16,219 bases of DNA from Methanosarcinales archaeon. GTDB taxonomy: Archaea; Halobacteriota; Methanosarcinia; Methanosarcinales; Methanogasteraceae. The notes below the pieces were generated by a model that saw only the letters and a program-made list of their open reading frames with translations, made no database searches and had not been told where the DNA came from. The stretch lies in the NCBI GenBank assembly GCA_030672345.1, contig DAOVGO010000205.1, forward strand, positions 1-16,219, written 5' to 3'. Position 1 is the stretch's first letter, and each line of letters begins with the position of its first letter. The translations under genes and the position numbers were made by a program. This document shows positions 1-7,546 of this stretch, piece by piece.

Positions 1-1145
1 TACTTCTCAATAATCGTCTCATCGATCTTCATACCAAAGTGCCGCGCCGAATCCTCGAAATGGACAAGCACCTCGTCACCTACTTTCAGATTCGCGATCG
101 ATATCGGAGCGCCGTCTGCGCCGACAAGCTTGATCGTCTCGGCATTCTGCAGGAGCGTCTTTATCACAGTCCCATCGACGTCAGCCTCGACAAGCGTCAG
201 AGGTCGCCGCTCGATCTTGACCCTCCCGACGATCGCATCCTTCTGCTCACCTCTTGCATTGATCGTGGTCACCAGATCGCCTGCGCCGAGTTCTGATAGG
301 TACCGGGTTTTGTCGCCGACCTGAACGTACGCATGTACCGCACCCGCATTGACCCGAAACGGGCGTGACGCCACATAAGGACTGTCCTCCGCCTCTGATT
401 GCACCAGAAAGAGTCCGTTCGACTGCGATCCAACGAGCATTCCCTCGCCGACCGTCATCAGCGAGCAAGTGTCCACGCAGACCCGGTCACCCATGCCAAC
501 GGGTTTGACCGCGGTCACCCGTGCGACCTGAAGCGGCATCGCGGGCGTGCCAGCGCGTTCGACAACGCCTGTGATGCGCTTGATCTCTGATGGATCATCG
601 GTATCGATCAGAATGCCGTCTGATCCGTGCTCGAGCGTCTCGATCGCGACTTTTGCTTCCTCTGAATCACGTACGCCGGCTATGATCTTCACATCTTCGT
701 CGAAGAGTCCTGCGATCAGGTTTTCGAGTGGAATCACCTTCCAGTCGGTGCCTACCACGATCAGATAGTCGCAAACACGCCCGAGTTCAGCTGCGAACCG
801 CTCGTACTCCTTGTTCAGGATGACCACGTATCCGGCAACCGTCTTTCCCTCGGAAGATAATTTTTGCGCCGTGATAATATCCATCGACCCTGTTAAATCA
901 GTTGGAAGCGGATTTGTCCCGTCGCCTTCCCCGCCCACACCGACAACAACGATATCCGGCATTTCAGACACATCGCGTGGCAGCGGTGACGCCACCCGGA
1001 TATCTCCAAGCTCGCGGACCTTCTCGATGTGATCCGCTGATGTGAGCACGCACTCCACACCGGATTCGAGACTCGTCGTGATTCTATCCTTCTGTGCATC
1101 CCAGTTGCCCGCGTCCGCCTTGATCCACGTCGTCTTCGATTTCAT
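1..1145 (-). CDS. aroB': 3-dehydroquinate synthase type II (archaeal AroB'), stop codon cut at window edge
   Basis: Reading the minus strand from an ATG at 1145-1143 gives 381 open codons. They end in a residue run (HFGMKIDETIIEK) typical of the C-terminus of archaeal dehydroquinate synthase II (PF01959). The next codon begins TA and its last base is off the window, so the protein is almost certainly complete. The N-terminus (WIKAD at residues 7-11, GNWD at 13-16) and the MGDRVCVDTCSLMTVGEGML stretch are also characteristic. The enzyme makes 3-dehydroquinate from 2-amino-3,7-dideoxy-D-threo-hept-6-ulosonate by NAD-dependent oxidative deamination and cyclisation. This is the archaeal entry to the shikimate pathway that bypasses DAHP. 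The start lies only 3 nt after the 3' end of tRNA-Ala on the same strand, and no separate promoter fits between them. The next pathway enzyme, AroD, is encoded about 9 kb away on the other strand. Confidence 0.93.
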   Translation of the reverse strand, partial: MKSKTTWIKADAGNWDAQKDRITTSLESGVECVLTSADHIEKVRELGDIRVASPLPRDVSEMPDIVVVGVGGEGDGTNPLPTDLTGSMDIITAQKLSSEGKTVAGYVVILNKEYERFAAELGRVCDYLIVVGTDWKVIPLENLIAGLFDEDVKIIAGVRDSEEAKVAIETLEHGSDGILIDTDDPSEIKRITGVVERAGTPAMPLQVARVTAVKPVGMGDRVCVDTCSLMTVGEGMLVGSQSNGLFLVQSEAEDSPYVASRPFRVNAGAVHAYVQVGDKTRYLSELGAGDLVTTINARGEQKDAIVGRVKIERRPLTLVEADVDGTVIKTLLQNAETIKLVGADGAPISIANLKVGDEVLVHFEDSARHFGMKIDETIIEK

Positions 1146-1148
1146 CTA

Positions 1149-1251
1149 TGGACTCGCTGGGACTCGAACCCAGGGCCTTCGCCTGTTTTGCTTCAGGCAC
1201 AATGTACCTTCCGATGCAAAGGCGACGATCTTCCAGCTGATCTACGAGCCC
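1149..1251 (-). tRNA. tRNA-Ala(UGC) with a 30-nt intron
   Basis: On the minus strand the acceptor stem GGGCTCG (1251-1245) pairs with CGAGTCC (1156-1150), and A73 is at 1149. The G3-U70 wobble is the alanine identity element. The D stem is GATC/GATC, and the T arm is CTGGG-TTCGAGT-CCCAG. The anticodon stem is TCGCC (1225-1221) with GGCGA (1183-1179), and the anticodon TGC is at 1218-1216. The mature tRNA is 73 nt once the intron (1214-1185) is removed. CCA is not encoded: the sequence after A73 is TAG followed directly by the ATG of the dehydroquinate synthase gene. Confidence 0.95.
1185..1214 (-). other. Archaeal tRNA intron with canonical bulge-helix-bulge
   Basis: This 30-nt insertion sits between tRNA positions 37 and 38. 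The anticodon-loop TTTG (1220-1217) pairs with intron CAAA (1190-1187), giving the 4-bp central helix. The two 3-nt bulges are CAT (cut CA|T at 1215/1214) and ACA (cut AC|A at 1185/1184). The flanking helices are TCGCC/GGCGA outside and GGTAC/GTGCC inside the intron. This matches the strict motif cut by the archaeal splicing endonuclease EndA. Boundaries are inferred from the fold. Confidence 0.88.
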
Positions 1252-1279
1252 GCAGTGGTAATCTTCTGATGTGCATTGA

Positions 1280-1285
1280 TTTAAA
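1280..1285 (-). promoter_or_regulatory. TATA box of the tRNA-Ala / dehydroquinate synthase transcript
   Basis: TTTAAA on the minus strand lies about 32 nt upstream of the first tRNA base. This is a suitable distance for an archaeal box A with a short 5' leader removed by RNase P. It is the only evident promoter for both the tRNA and the following protein gene. Confidence 0.55.
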
Positions 1286-1385
1286 GGTATCTAAATCTGT
1301 GGGCTGCTCTGGGGGGGGTCACGCAACGCCGCGGTGCTGGCATTGACGCCATCCGCACACACCCGCGCCAGCTCAACCGCCATCT

Positions 1386-1395
1386 ATTTTACATA
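1386..1395 (+). promoter_or_regulatory. Probable TATA box of nreA
   Basis: The AT-rich run ATTTTACATA is centred about 28 nt before the nreA ATG at 1419. That spacing places the transcription start at or next to the start codon, so the mRNA is probably leaderless. No Shine-Dalgarno sequence is visible ahead of the ATG. Confidence 0.5.
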
Positions 1396-1418
1396 ACCTA
1401 ACCAATAACTCATGCACA

Positions 1419-2633
1419 ATGAACCAGTGCGTCACCTGCAAGGGAAAGGGACTGTGCGGACGCCCGAAATGCCCGGTTCTGGAGCGATTCAAGGAAATCG
1501 AGGCAATCACAGATCCCGGAACAACGAATCTATCCGGAGCCTCCCCGCCATCGGTTTTTGTCGGGCGCAGAGGCTATCCCGATATCGTTGCAGGTCCGCT
1601 GATACCCCCAAATATTGGTGGCGATGAGGCGCAGCAGTACGAGGACCCCGGAGTTCTCCTGACTAAGAATATCGATGAAATTATAGGGCTGCGGTCAAGA
1701 TTGGTACGATCATACACCAGATTGAACGTGAAGACGCCGGATGATCCGTTTTTACTGACATCGCAGGAACTGGCGATGGCTGATGCGCCGGTGGAGACCG
1801 AGGCGTGGTTTGCCAGACCGCCGACTGCACGGATGGCTTTTGATGGCATGTTGATGCCTATGGGTCCAGCCGGTGAACTTACGAAAATCACGCTCACAGA
1901 GAACCCGAAAGTCCCTACAAAGATCGATTATCTCGTATCAGACACTGACGCGCTTGCTGCAGATTCGATACGTGAATTGCACAGAAGCGACATTCCGCAG
2001 CACCACATAACACGCATATTCTCGATCGGTTTGCTCGGGAAGGATCGGAAACTCGTTCCCACGCGGTGGTCGATCACAGCAATCGATGATATGGTCGGAA
2101 AGATGTTGCTCGACGATATAAGAAGTTATCCTGAGATAAAGGACATTGTTTTATTCACCACTGAGAAATTCGGCAACCATTTTGAGATCCTGTTGATCCC
2201 CCGGTGTTTCTCGTTCGAGCTGATCGAGATATGGCTTCCGGATTCGGTCTGGTCTGATAAATTGTGGATCGGAAGTGACAGGGAGGAGTATGGTGGGAAA
2301 AAGGGATATTCATCGCTTGCCGGGGGATATTACGCAGCAAGAACCGCTGCTGTCGAGTATCTCCATTCGATCAGGCGGCAGGCATCGGTATTCATCGTGC
2401 GAGAGATTCTTCCTGATTACTGGGCTCCGCTCGGAGTCTGGGTGATTCGGGAGGCGGTCCGTGATGCGCTGACCGGGAGGGGTGGTGGCTCGGGTGCGAG
2501 GAGGTTTGATAGCATCGGTGATGCACTCCGTGACCTGCGGGGGCGAATCCGCACGCCGTATCCCAAATGGCAAAATGAGATGCAGTTGCTGGACGAATGC
2601 AGGTTTCAGAGGACGCTTGCTGATTTTCTGTGA
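1419..2633 (+). CDS. nreA: NreA-type archaeal DNA repair protein
   Basis: The 404-residue product matches the archaeal Nre family (COG1602, Nre_N and Nre_C domains). The N-terminus carries a zinc-finger-like cysteine set at C4, C7, C13 and C18. The next region includes the family-typical GRRGYPDIVAGPLIPP segment. The protein ends exactly in QRTLADFL (residues 397-404), a PCNA-interacting motif of the form QxxLxxFL. In Haloferax, NreA contributes to repair of mitomycin-C-type damage alongside UvrABC and needs this tail. The gene is monocistronic, with a TATA-like box 28 nt upstream. The neighbouring genes are unrelated in function. Confidence 0.93.
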   Translation: MNQCVTCKGKGLCGRPKCPVLERFKEIEAITDPGTTNLSGASPPSVFVGRRGYPDIVAGPLIPPNIGGDEAQQYEDPGVLLTKNIDEIIGLRSRLVRSYTRLNVKTPDDPFLLTSQELAMADAPVETEAWFARPPTARMAFDGMLMPMGPAGELTKITLTENPKVPTKIDYLVSDTDALAADSIRELHRSDIPQHHITRIFSIGLLGKDRKLVPTRWSITAIDDMVGKMLLDDIRSYPEIKDIVLFTTEKFGNHFEILLIPRCFSFELIEIWLPDSVWSDKLWIGSDREEYGGKKGYSSLAGGYYAARTAAVEYLHSIRRQASVFIVREILPDYWAPLGVWVIREAVRDALTGRGGGSGARRFDSIGDALRDLRGRIRTPYPKWQNEMQLLDECRFQRTLADFL

Positions 2634-3038
2634 AGGGCGGCAACCCGGGTGGTGGGTGGCATGAGTGGTGGTGTGGCGGTGCGATGATGTTGTGGACGAG
2701 AAGGACAAAAAAACTCTGCGGTTATTTTTCTTGTCAGAAAGCACAGGATCGCAATCAGGAGATCGATCAACACACATGAGTAGTTACTTTTTCTGATTCT
2801 GATGGACTTTCGTGGTTTTCAAAAGATATTGAGACCGGGGGCTTCTCATTCTTTGCGCCATTGCATCCTCGCGTCTTTGCGTTCTCATTCTCAGTTTAAC
2901 GCAAAGTCGCAAAGTCGCAGAGAGAGTATGTGAGGGAGCTACCGCTATCGACCACAGAAAGCATTAGAACCAGGGATTTTTTAGGCATAGATTTACACGG
3001 ATTTTATCCACAATTTACCAGGGGCATGTACCCAACAC
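2634..3038. other. Non-coding region of 405 nt between nreA and the HisA-like gene
   Basis: The region lies at the 3' ends of two convergent genes. I see no convincing gene. T-rich runs near 2725-2731 and 2787-2792 could end the nreA transcript. The second half carries the inverted and tandem repeats annotated at 2871-2920. It also holds a stretch around 2970-3018 with the words TTTACACGGATTTTATCCAC, which resembles short degenerate repeats often seen between genes in other prokaryotes; that comparison is from memory. Confidence 0.6.
2871..2920. repeat. Inverted repeat with tandem GCAAAGTC units
   Basis: GCGTCTTTGCGTT (2871-2883) and AACGCAAAGTCGC (2898-2910) are complementary at 12 of 13 positions around a 14-nt loop. 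The right arm continues as 8-bp tandem units GCAAAGTC (2901-2908, 2909-2916) followed by GCAGAG. A further CTTTGCGCC (2851-2859) lies outside the left arm. The element sits between convergent genes and could be a dispersed repeat or a transcription end signal. Confidence 0.7.
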
Positions 3039-3746
3039 TCATCCCCGCAGCATCTCCACTGGAATCGCCCGATTATGCACGCCGGTTGCAACCAGAGCCC
3101 CAGCGATCCCGATGTCACGCAACAGGTCGAGATCGCTCATATCTCGCACGCCGCCCCCGAATATGACTGGATGATCCGATCTTGCGACCGCTTCTTCGAT
3201 AAAACCGATGTTGATGCCTGATTCTGTGCCAACCTTCGTCAGATCGATGATGATCAGGTGATTGATCGGGTACTCGTTCAGTTTCTCGACCGCCTCCATC
3301 GGAGTGAGCGATATTTCGGTATTCGTGAGAATTTTGCTGTCCATCAGGTCGATGTTGACATGCAACCGGCTCGCATCAGCCGTCTCACATGCCTGCCCGA
3401 TCACATTGAAATCGGCATTCTCGGTTCCGATGGTGACCGTATCTGCGATTGCAAGCCCAAGCGATACATCTTCGGTGGACCGGACACCGCAACTGAGGAT
3501 CGTTCTGCAATACCTGGAAACGTCCCTTATAACCGAGAAATTGTTCCCCGCACCGCGTCCGCGAATCCGGTTGAGATCAGCCGCATACACCTCCTCTGGG
3601 TCAAGCGCCCTTACGATCTCTATGGCATCTGATGTTTCGCAGACCAAACTTGCCCCGGCGATCGGGAGGTAGCGCTCTCGCATCCCCCGAACCGCATGAA
3701 CCACAATGCCGTCGAATATATCCAGCACAAGGATGGTTCTGAACAT
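3039..3746 (-). CDS. HisA/HisF-like (beta-alpha)8-barrel protein, COG1411 type
   Basis: The 235-residue product has a phosphate-binding barrel related to ProFAR isomerase HisA, but it fits the separate archaeal/methylotroph family COG1411 better. Visible are VLDIFDG (residues 7-13, with D9 at the HisA general-acid/base position), NIDLMDSK (131-138, D133), IDLTKVGTESG (167-177) and the phosphate loop FGGGVRDMSDLDLL (196-209). The spacing of the aspartates and the GxG loop is HisA-like. No other histidine gene is nearby, and true HisA sequences differ around the first strand, so I do not call it hisA. Homologues in C1-metabolising organisms occur near tetrahydromethanopterin or methanofuran genes, but nothing here ties this copy to that pathway. 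It is transcribed alone, probably leaderless, from the TATA box at 3771-3778. Confidence 0.85.
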   Translation of the reverse strand: MFRTILVLDIFDGIVVHAVRGMRERYLPIAGASLVCETSDAIEIVRALDPEEVYAADLNRIRGRGAGNNFSVIRDVSRYCRTILSCGVRSTEDVSLGLAIADTVTIGTENADFNVIGQACETADASRLHVNIDLMDSKILTNTEISLTPMEAVEKLNEYPINHLIIIDLTKVGTESGINIGFIEEAVARSDHPVIFGGGVRDMSDLDLLRDIGIAGALVATGVHNRAIPVEMLRG

Positions 3747-3770
3747 AGATCATGCTTGGCGCGGTTATCG

Positions 3771-3778
3771 CATATAAG
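3771..3778 (-). promoter_or_regulatory. TATA box of the HisA-like gene
   Basis: On the minus strand CTTATATGC is centred about 29 nt before the ATG at 3746, predicting initiation at or within a base or two of the start codon. No ribosome-binding site precedes the ATG, which agrees with a leaderless message. Confidence 0.6.
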
Positions 3779-3904
3779 GTCGATTGCAGACAGACCGGCT
3801 CGGAGGGAATGCCGAAAAAAGTGCATCCTGATCAATAGTCGATAGCAGGTGGGCCTCTGACATATCGGCGGGCTCTTTGTTGCACCGGTTTGGGGACTCC
3901 TTGG

Positions 3905-5098
3905 CTATACAAACAGCTTCCCCAGACTGATGAGCATTCTCGGGTTTTTGCGGACCAGCACTTTCAGCATTTCAAACAGGGTCATCGTGCTGAAATCGAT
4001 GCCCTCGACAGAGTGCACGAGTTTGTTCAGATCGCTGTCGTTCATCGTCACGAAGCGATTCTTCACAGCAAGCGATCTCTTCAGTCGTTTGCCGTGGCGT
4101 TCCCTCCAGATGGTCTCGTATTCCCGCAATCTCGCTTTTGAGACGTTTCCTTCGGAGATCGCCTGTGCTGCAACCTCTCCGGCGATGCGTCCGGCATCCA
4201 TCGCGTTGATGATCCCGCCGCCTGTGAGCGGATCAGACTGGCGGGCTGCATCACCGACCAGCATCAAGCCGTCTGTGACCATCTCTTCAAGCGGTCCTGA
4301 TGTTGGCACGCCGCCGACCACGATTTCGATGATCTTGCCGTTTGGATATCGTTCTTCGACAAAATTCCGCAAGAGATCGATCGGTCGATTACCCTGGTGA
4401 CACACATCACCACCGATCGCAAGCCCGACGTTTGCAGACCGGTTTCCCTTCGGAAAGACCCATAGATATCCGGATGGTGCTATCGAGGCGCCAAGATGAA
4501 ATTCACAAAAATCCTGATCGATATCGATATCTGTTACAAGGAACTGTGCACCGGTCTCAATCTCGGATGGTTTGAGCGTGGTGTCGATGCCTGCCCACCG
4601 CCCGATCTTGGATTCAACGCCGTCTGCGCCGATCACGATATCTGCACGGATCTCGCATTCCTCGCCGAGATGCATGGCAGTGATGCCTTTGACAGATCCG
4701 CCCTCTATGATCACGCCTGTCGCCCGTGTCTTGACGCGCACCTCTGCTCCGGCAAGTGCCGCCTCGTTGGCAAGCGCACGGTCAAATAATTTGCGTTCAA
4801 GCGTGTATCCAACCTCTGCGCCTGAAACATCCTCTGATAGCTCAACACTGGTGCTGTCAGGGGCATAGATTCGTGAACCTTTGACCTCGGCTGCGATCCA
4901 TCGCTCGTCCGGTTCTATATGCTCTTTAAGCTGAGGTTTCGAAACACCCTCCGCGCACCTGACCGGATCTCCAATCGCCTGCCGCTTTTCGATCATCAGT
5001 ACATCAGATCCAAGTGCAGCAGCGGTCTTTGCGGTGATCGAGCCAGCCGGTCCGGCACCAACGATGACGATGTCGTATTTATCTGGTTTAGCCGTCAT
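3905..5098 (-). CDS. Geranylgeranyl reductase (FAD-dependent, archaeal lipid saturation)
   Basis: The 397-residue flavoprotein belongs to the geranylgeranyl reductase family, which saturates the double bonds of digeranylgeranylglycerol lipids to give archaeol. The Rossmann FAD motif GAGPAG is at residues 14-19. The family-specific IGDPVRCAEGVS stretch with its cysteine lies near residues 42-53, and the second FAD motif GDAARQSDPLTGGGIINAMD lies about three-quarters along. I start at ATG 5098, not the in-frame upstream codon at 5149. The 5098 start leaves only a few residues before the Rossmann strand and forms an ATGA overlap with the ferredoxin stop; the longer version would add an Arg/Asp-rich extension reading through the ferredoxin gene. 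The coupled ferredoxin is the expected electron donor, as shown for the Methanosarcina acetivorans pair. Confidence 0.93.
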   Translation of the reverse strand: MTAKPDKYDIVIVGAGPAGSITAKTAAALGSDVLMIEKRQAIGDPVRCAEGVSKPQLKEHIEPDERWIAAEVKGSRIYAPDSTSVELSEDVSGAEVGYTLERKLFDRALANEAALAGAEVRVKTRATGVIIEGGSVKGITAMHLGEECEIRADIVIGADGVESKIGRWAGIDTTLKPSEIETGAQFLVTDIDIDQDFCEFHLGASIAPSGYLWVFPKGNRSANVGLAIGGDVCHQGNRPIDLLRNFVEERYPNGKIIEIVVGGVPTSGPLEEMVTDGLMLVGDAARQSDPLTGGGIINAMDAGRIAGEVAAQAISEGNVSKARLREYETIWRERHGKRLKRSLAVKNRFVTMNDSDLNKLVHSVEGIDFSTMTLFEMLKVLVRKNPRMLISLGKLFV

Positions 5099-5265
5099 TT
5101 CAGCACCTCGATCGCTCCGATCGGACACACCCCTGCGCACGTCCCGCATTCGGTGCAGTCATCTGCGATCTCAACCCATGTCTCCACGAGTTCGACCGCG
5201 CCAATCGGGCAGACAGAGACACATGCGCCGCAATATCCACATTTGTATCGATTCACGCCAATCAT
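5095..5265 (-). CDS. Small 2[4Fe-4S] ferredoxin
   Basis: This 56-residue protein begins MIGVNRYKCGYCGAC. It carries two complete cluster motifs: C9-x2-C12-x2-C15-x3-C19-P and C37-x2-C40-x2-C43-x3-C47-P. Its ATG (5265) overlaps the gatE stop as ATGA, and its TGA (5097-5095) overlaps the start of the geranylgeranyl reductase gene as ATGA. The three genes are therefore one translationally coupled unit. The likely role is electron donor for reduction of geranylgeranyl chains by the next gene product. The small size and regular motifs make a pseudogene unlikely. Confidence 0.95.
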   Translation of the reverse strand: MIGVNRYKCGYCGACVSVCPIGAVELVETWVEIADDCTECGTCAGVCPIGAIEVLK

Positions 5266-7148
5266 GCCAATTCCTCACTGATCTTTTCTGTAAGTATCCT
5301 GCTGATCAACTTGCCGTCAGCCTTGCCACGCAGCTCCTGCATCACCACGCCCATCAGCGGACCAATCGCGCCAGGTCCCCGTTCATGCACAAAATCACGC
5401 CGCTCTGCAACAACCCTTGCAATCACGCTTTCTGTCTGTTCCTCATCGATGCCGACGAGATCAAGGCTTGCTGCCGCGTCTCCTGCCGAACGGTCAGGCT
5501 GCTCTGCAATCAGGCGTAATATGTCGATGATCCCCTCTTTCGCAATTTTACCATCTGATATCAAGCCAAACATCTCTAAAAAATGATTATCCTGCAATTG
5601 TTCGATCGAAATACCTTCTTTTTTAAGTTCGGGCAGGGTTGCGGTCAGGGTCCGCACCACCAGAGAACCGTCCACGCTCACCGATTTCATAATGTCATCA
5701 AAGAGCGCCAGACGCCTCGAATATACGATCTGCCGTGCCATGTCATCCGAAAGGTTGTATTCCCTGACATAACGGTCCTTTCTCTCGGATAACAGTTCGG
5801 GCGTGGTTATCTTATCGATTCTGCCTGTGACCGGCACCGGAGGCACATCGGTTTCAGGATACATCCGCGCAGCACCGGAAAGCGGTCGCAGGTATGCGGT
5901 GGTGCCGGCTGGCAGCATCTTTCGCGTCTCCTCTGGCACGCCAATGATCGCCTGCTCTGCCCGCAGCACGACCGCGTTCAGCGCATTCACCGCCCGGTCG
6001 TGCGCATCAGCGACGATGACCACGCAATCATCACCTCTCGCACCAACAGCGGTTCGCAACGTCTCGACCTCTGCCTCGGTGATCCCATAGCCGGGCAGTT
6101 CATCGGTGTGGAACACTCCTCCAACCCCTGCTTTCTTTGCCCGATCCGAAAATTCGGATCCGAGACGGCGGTCTGGCTGAATTTCAGCGCCAACCACGCC
6201 TGCAAATCCGCAAAGACGCAGAGCAAGCACGCACCCCATCTTCTTCCTGACGACCGCAGACTCTGTGTCCTTGAAGATATGTGTCACATCCGTAATTTCA
6301 CCGACAGATGCTCCGCGTTTTCGCAGTTTGTCTCTGATCTCAAGCAGCCTGACCTGCCTGAGTGCCTCCTGTTCCACGATCGTCTCTATCAGATCGAGCT
6401 CCTGCACGCCCTTGACCTCGACTCTTGCACCGTCCGCGATCGAGATGTTGACATCCTGCCTGATCGTGCCTATTCCCCGCTTCACAACCCCGGTCGAGCG
6501 CAGGATCATGCCGATGTGTTCGGCTGCTTCTCGTGCATGTGCGGGCGAAATGATGTCAGGAGCAGTACCGATCTCGACCAAGGGTATGCCGAGACGGTCA
6601 AGCGAGAATACAACGCCCTCTTCACTCTCCTCGACCCGCTGGCAAGCCTCCTCCTCGAGGCAGAGCACATCCACGCCAACCCTACCATGTGATGTCTCGA
6701 AGTGTCCATCGGTCGCAACGAGCGATGTGCGCTGGAATCCAGAGGTGTTTGAGCCATCGATCACGAGCTTGCGCATGATATGGATCTCGTCAACAGGCTG
6801 CATATTCAGCAACCTGGCGGTCATGAGCGTGATATCGATCGCCTCCTCATTCAACTCGCGGGGCGGCTCTTCATCGTTCTCGACCAGACAGGTGCTCGGA
6901 TATGCTTTGTATATAAATTTTCGGATAACCCTTGCCTCGTCGAGTGCTGCCTGATCGGTCTCCCCCATCTCGCTCTGGGTCGGTCGCAGGTATCTGAAAA
7001 ACTCGTAATTTGATTCGCGAGTATCCCGAAGCATCGTCGGGCAGTTGCAGAAGAGCTTGCAAGCGGTATCGAGTTGCTGGTGAATCTCCAGCCCAGCCAT
7101 GAGACCAAGCCTGTTGTAATCAAGATTGGATTTGTTCGAGTCGGTCAT
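5262..7148 (-). CDS. gatE: Glutamyl-tRNA(Gln) amidotransferase subunit E
   Basis: The 628-residue product is the archaeal GatE. With GatD it converts Glu-tRNA(Gln) to Gln-tRNA(Gln) using ammonia released by the GatD asparaginase-like subunit. The GatB/GatE kinase-domain signature GLEIHQQL is near residues 19-26 and KLFCNCP follows at 31-37. The AspRS-like GAD insertion that distinguishes GatE from GatB lies in the middle (around LRLCGFAGVVGAEIQPDRRL). A YqeY-like tRNA-binding tail ends the protein (from about ISDGKIAKEG). Length is normal for the family. gatD is not in the window. The gene leads an operon with ferredoxin and geranylgeranyl reductase, and a strong TATA box 27 nt upstream predicts a leaderless mRNA. 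Confidence 0.96.
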   Translation of the reverse strand: MTDSNKSNLDYNRLGLMAGLEIHQQLDTACKLFCNCPTMLRDTRESNYEFFRYLRPTQSEMGETDQAALDEARVIRKFIYKAYPSTCLVENDEEPPRELNEEAIDITLMTARLLNMQPVDEIHIMRKLVIDGSNTSGFQRTSLVATDGHFETSHGRVGVDVLCLEEEACQRVEESEEGVVFSLDRLGIPLVEIGTAPDIISPAHAREAAEHIGMILRSTGVVKRGIGTIRQDVNISIADGARVEVKGVQELDLIETIVEQEALRQVRLLEIRDKLRKRGASVGEITDVTHIFKDTESAVVRKKMGCVLALRLCGFAGVVGAEIQPDRRLGSEFSDRAKKAGVGGVFHTDELPGYGITEAEVETLRTAVGARGDDCVVIVADAHDRAVNALNAVVLRAEQAIIGVPEETRKMLPAGTTAYLRPLSGAARMYPETDVPPVPVTGRIDKITTPELLSERKDRYVREYNLSDDMARQIVYSRRLALFDDIMKSVSVDGSLVVRTLTATLPELKKEGISIEQLQDNHFLEMFGLISDGKIAKEGIIDILRLIAEQPDRSAGDAAASLDLVGIDEEQTESVIARVVAERRDFVHERGPGAIGPLMGVVMQELRGKADGKLISRILTEKISEELA

Positions 7149-7170
7149 CTGTTGTGGATATACCGTTGTA

Positions 7171-7180
7171 GTATATATTT
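7171..7180 (-). promoter_or_regulatory. TATA box of the gatE-ferredoxin-reductase operon
   Basis: AAATATATAC on the minus strand is centred about 27 nt before the gatE ATG. This is the best TATA match in the window. A second AT-rich word (GGTATATCC, about 7157-7165) lies too close to the start to serve as box A. Confidence 0.65.
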
Positions 7181-7546
7181 GTTATCCGCGCCACTGGGAC
7201 TGCCACGCTCGCCCTGATGCGGACAGTTCAACTCGATGGTTGGTTTTATGTGGGCTTAGTTTCGATTTATCCGGCATGGAATGAGGAGAATTCTGTCAGT
7301 GATCGATGTATGGGGTCGCTACTGGCTGATCACATGCAAGACGTCGGCGCAGCCAAACCGAACGCGAGGGCACGATGCGTAGGCTCTGTACTTAAGTGTG
7401 GGGTATGGTGACTTCGGGAGGCTATCGTGAGTATGTGGAGGTCGGGTTGGTTACGTGGATGATGTGGTTTTGTGAGGTTGAGTGTGCGCAATGTAAATAT
7501 ACCCCTGAATCGTAGATATATGCGAAGCATTGCAGATATATCAAAA

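Noticed and set aside
1311..1318. Run of eight G as a phase-variation tract
   Set aside because: It lies in non-coding DNA between the tRNA and nreA promoters and outside both TATA elements, so there is no frame or evident promoter spacing to switch.
2901..2920. Tandem GCAAAGTC units considered as a CRISPR remnant
   Set aside because: Units are 8 bp with no spacers and form one arm of an inverted repeat; no array structure anywhere in the window.
5098..5149. Longer geranylgeranyl reductase starting at 5149
   Set aside because: The extension (MRDVRRGVSDRSDRGAE) overlaps the ferredoxin gene out of frame and is not family-like; the ATGA junction at 5098 is the better start.
6000..6692. Plus-strand 230-codon open frame and overlapping frames within gatE
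   Set aside because: Antisense to a full-length GatE; no ribosome-binding site, no family resemblance.
7217..7411. 64-codon plus-strand frame after the gatE promoter
   Set aside because: No ribosome-binding site, no family resemblance and unusual residue composition (Val/Gly/Cys/Trp-rich); treated as non-coding.
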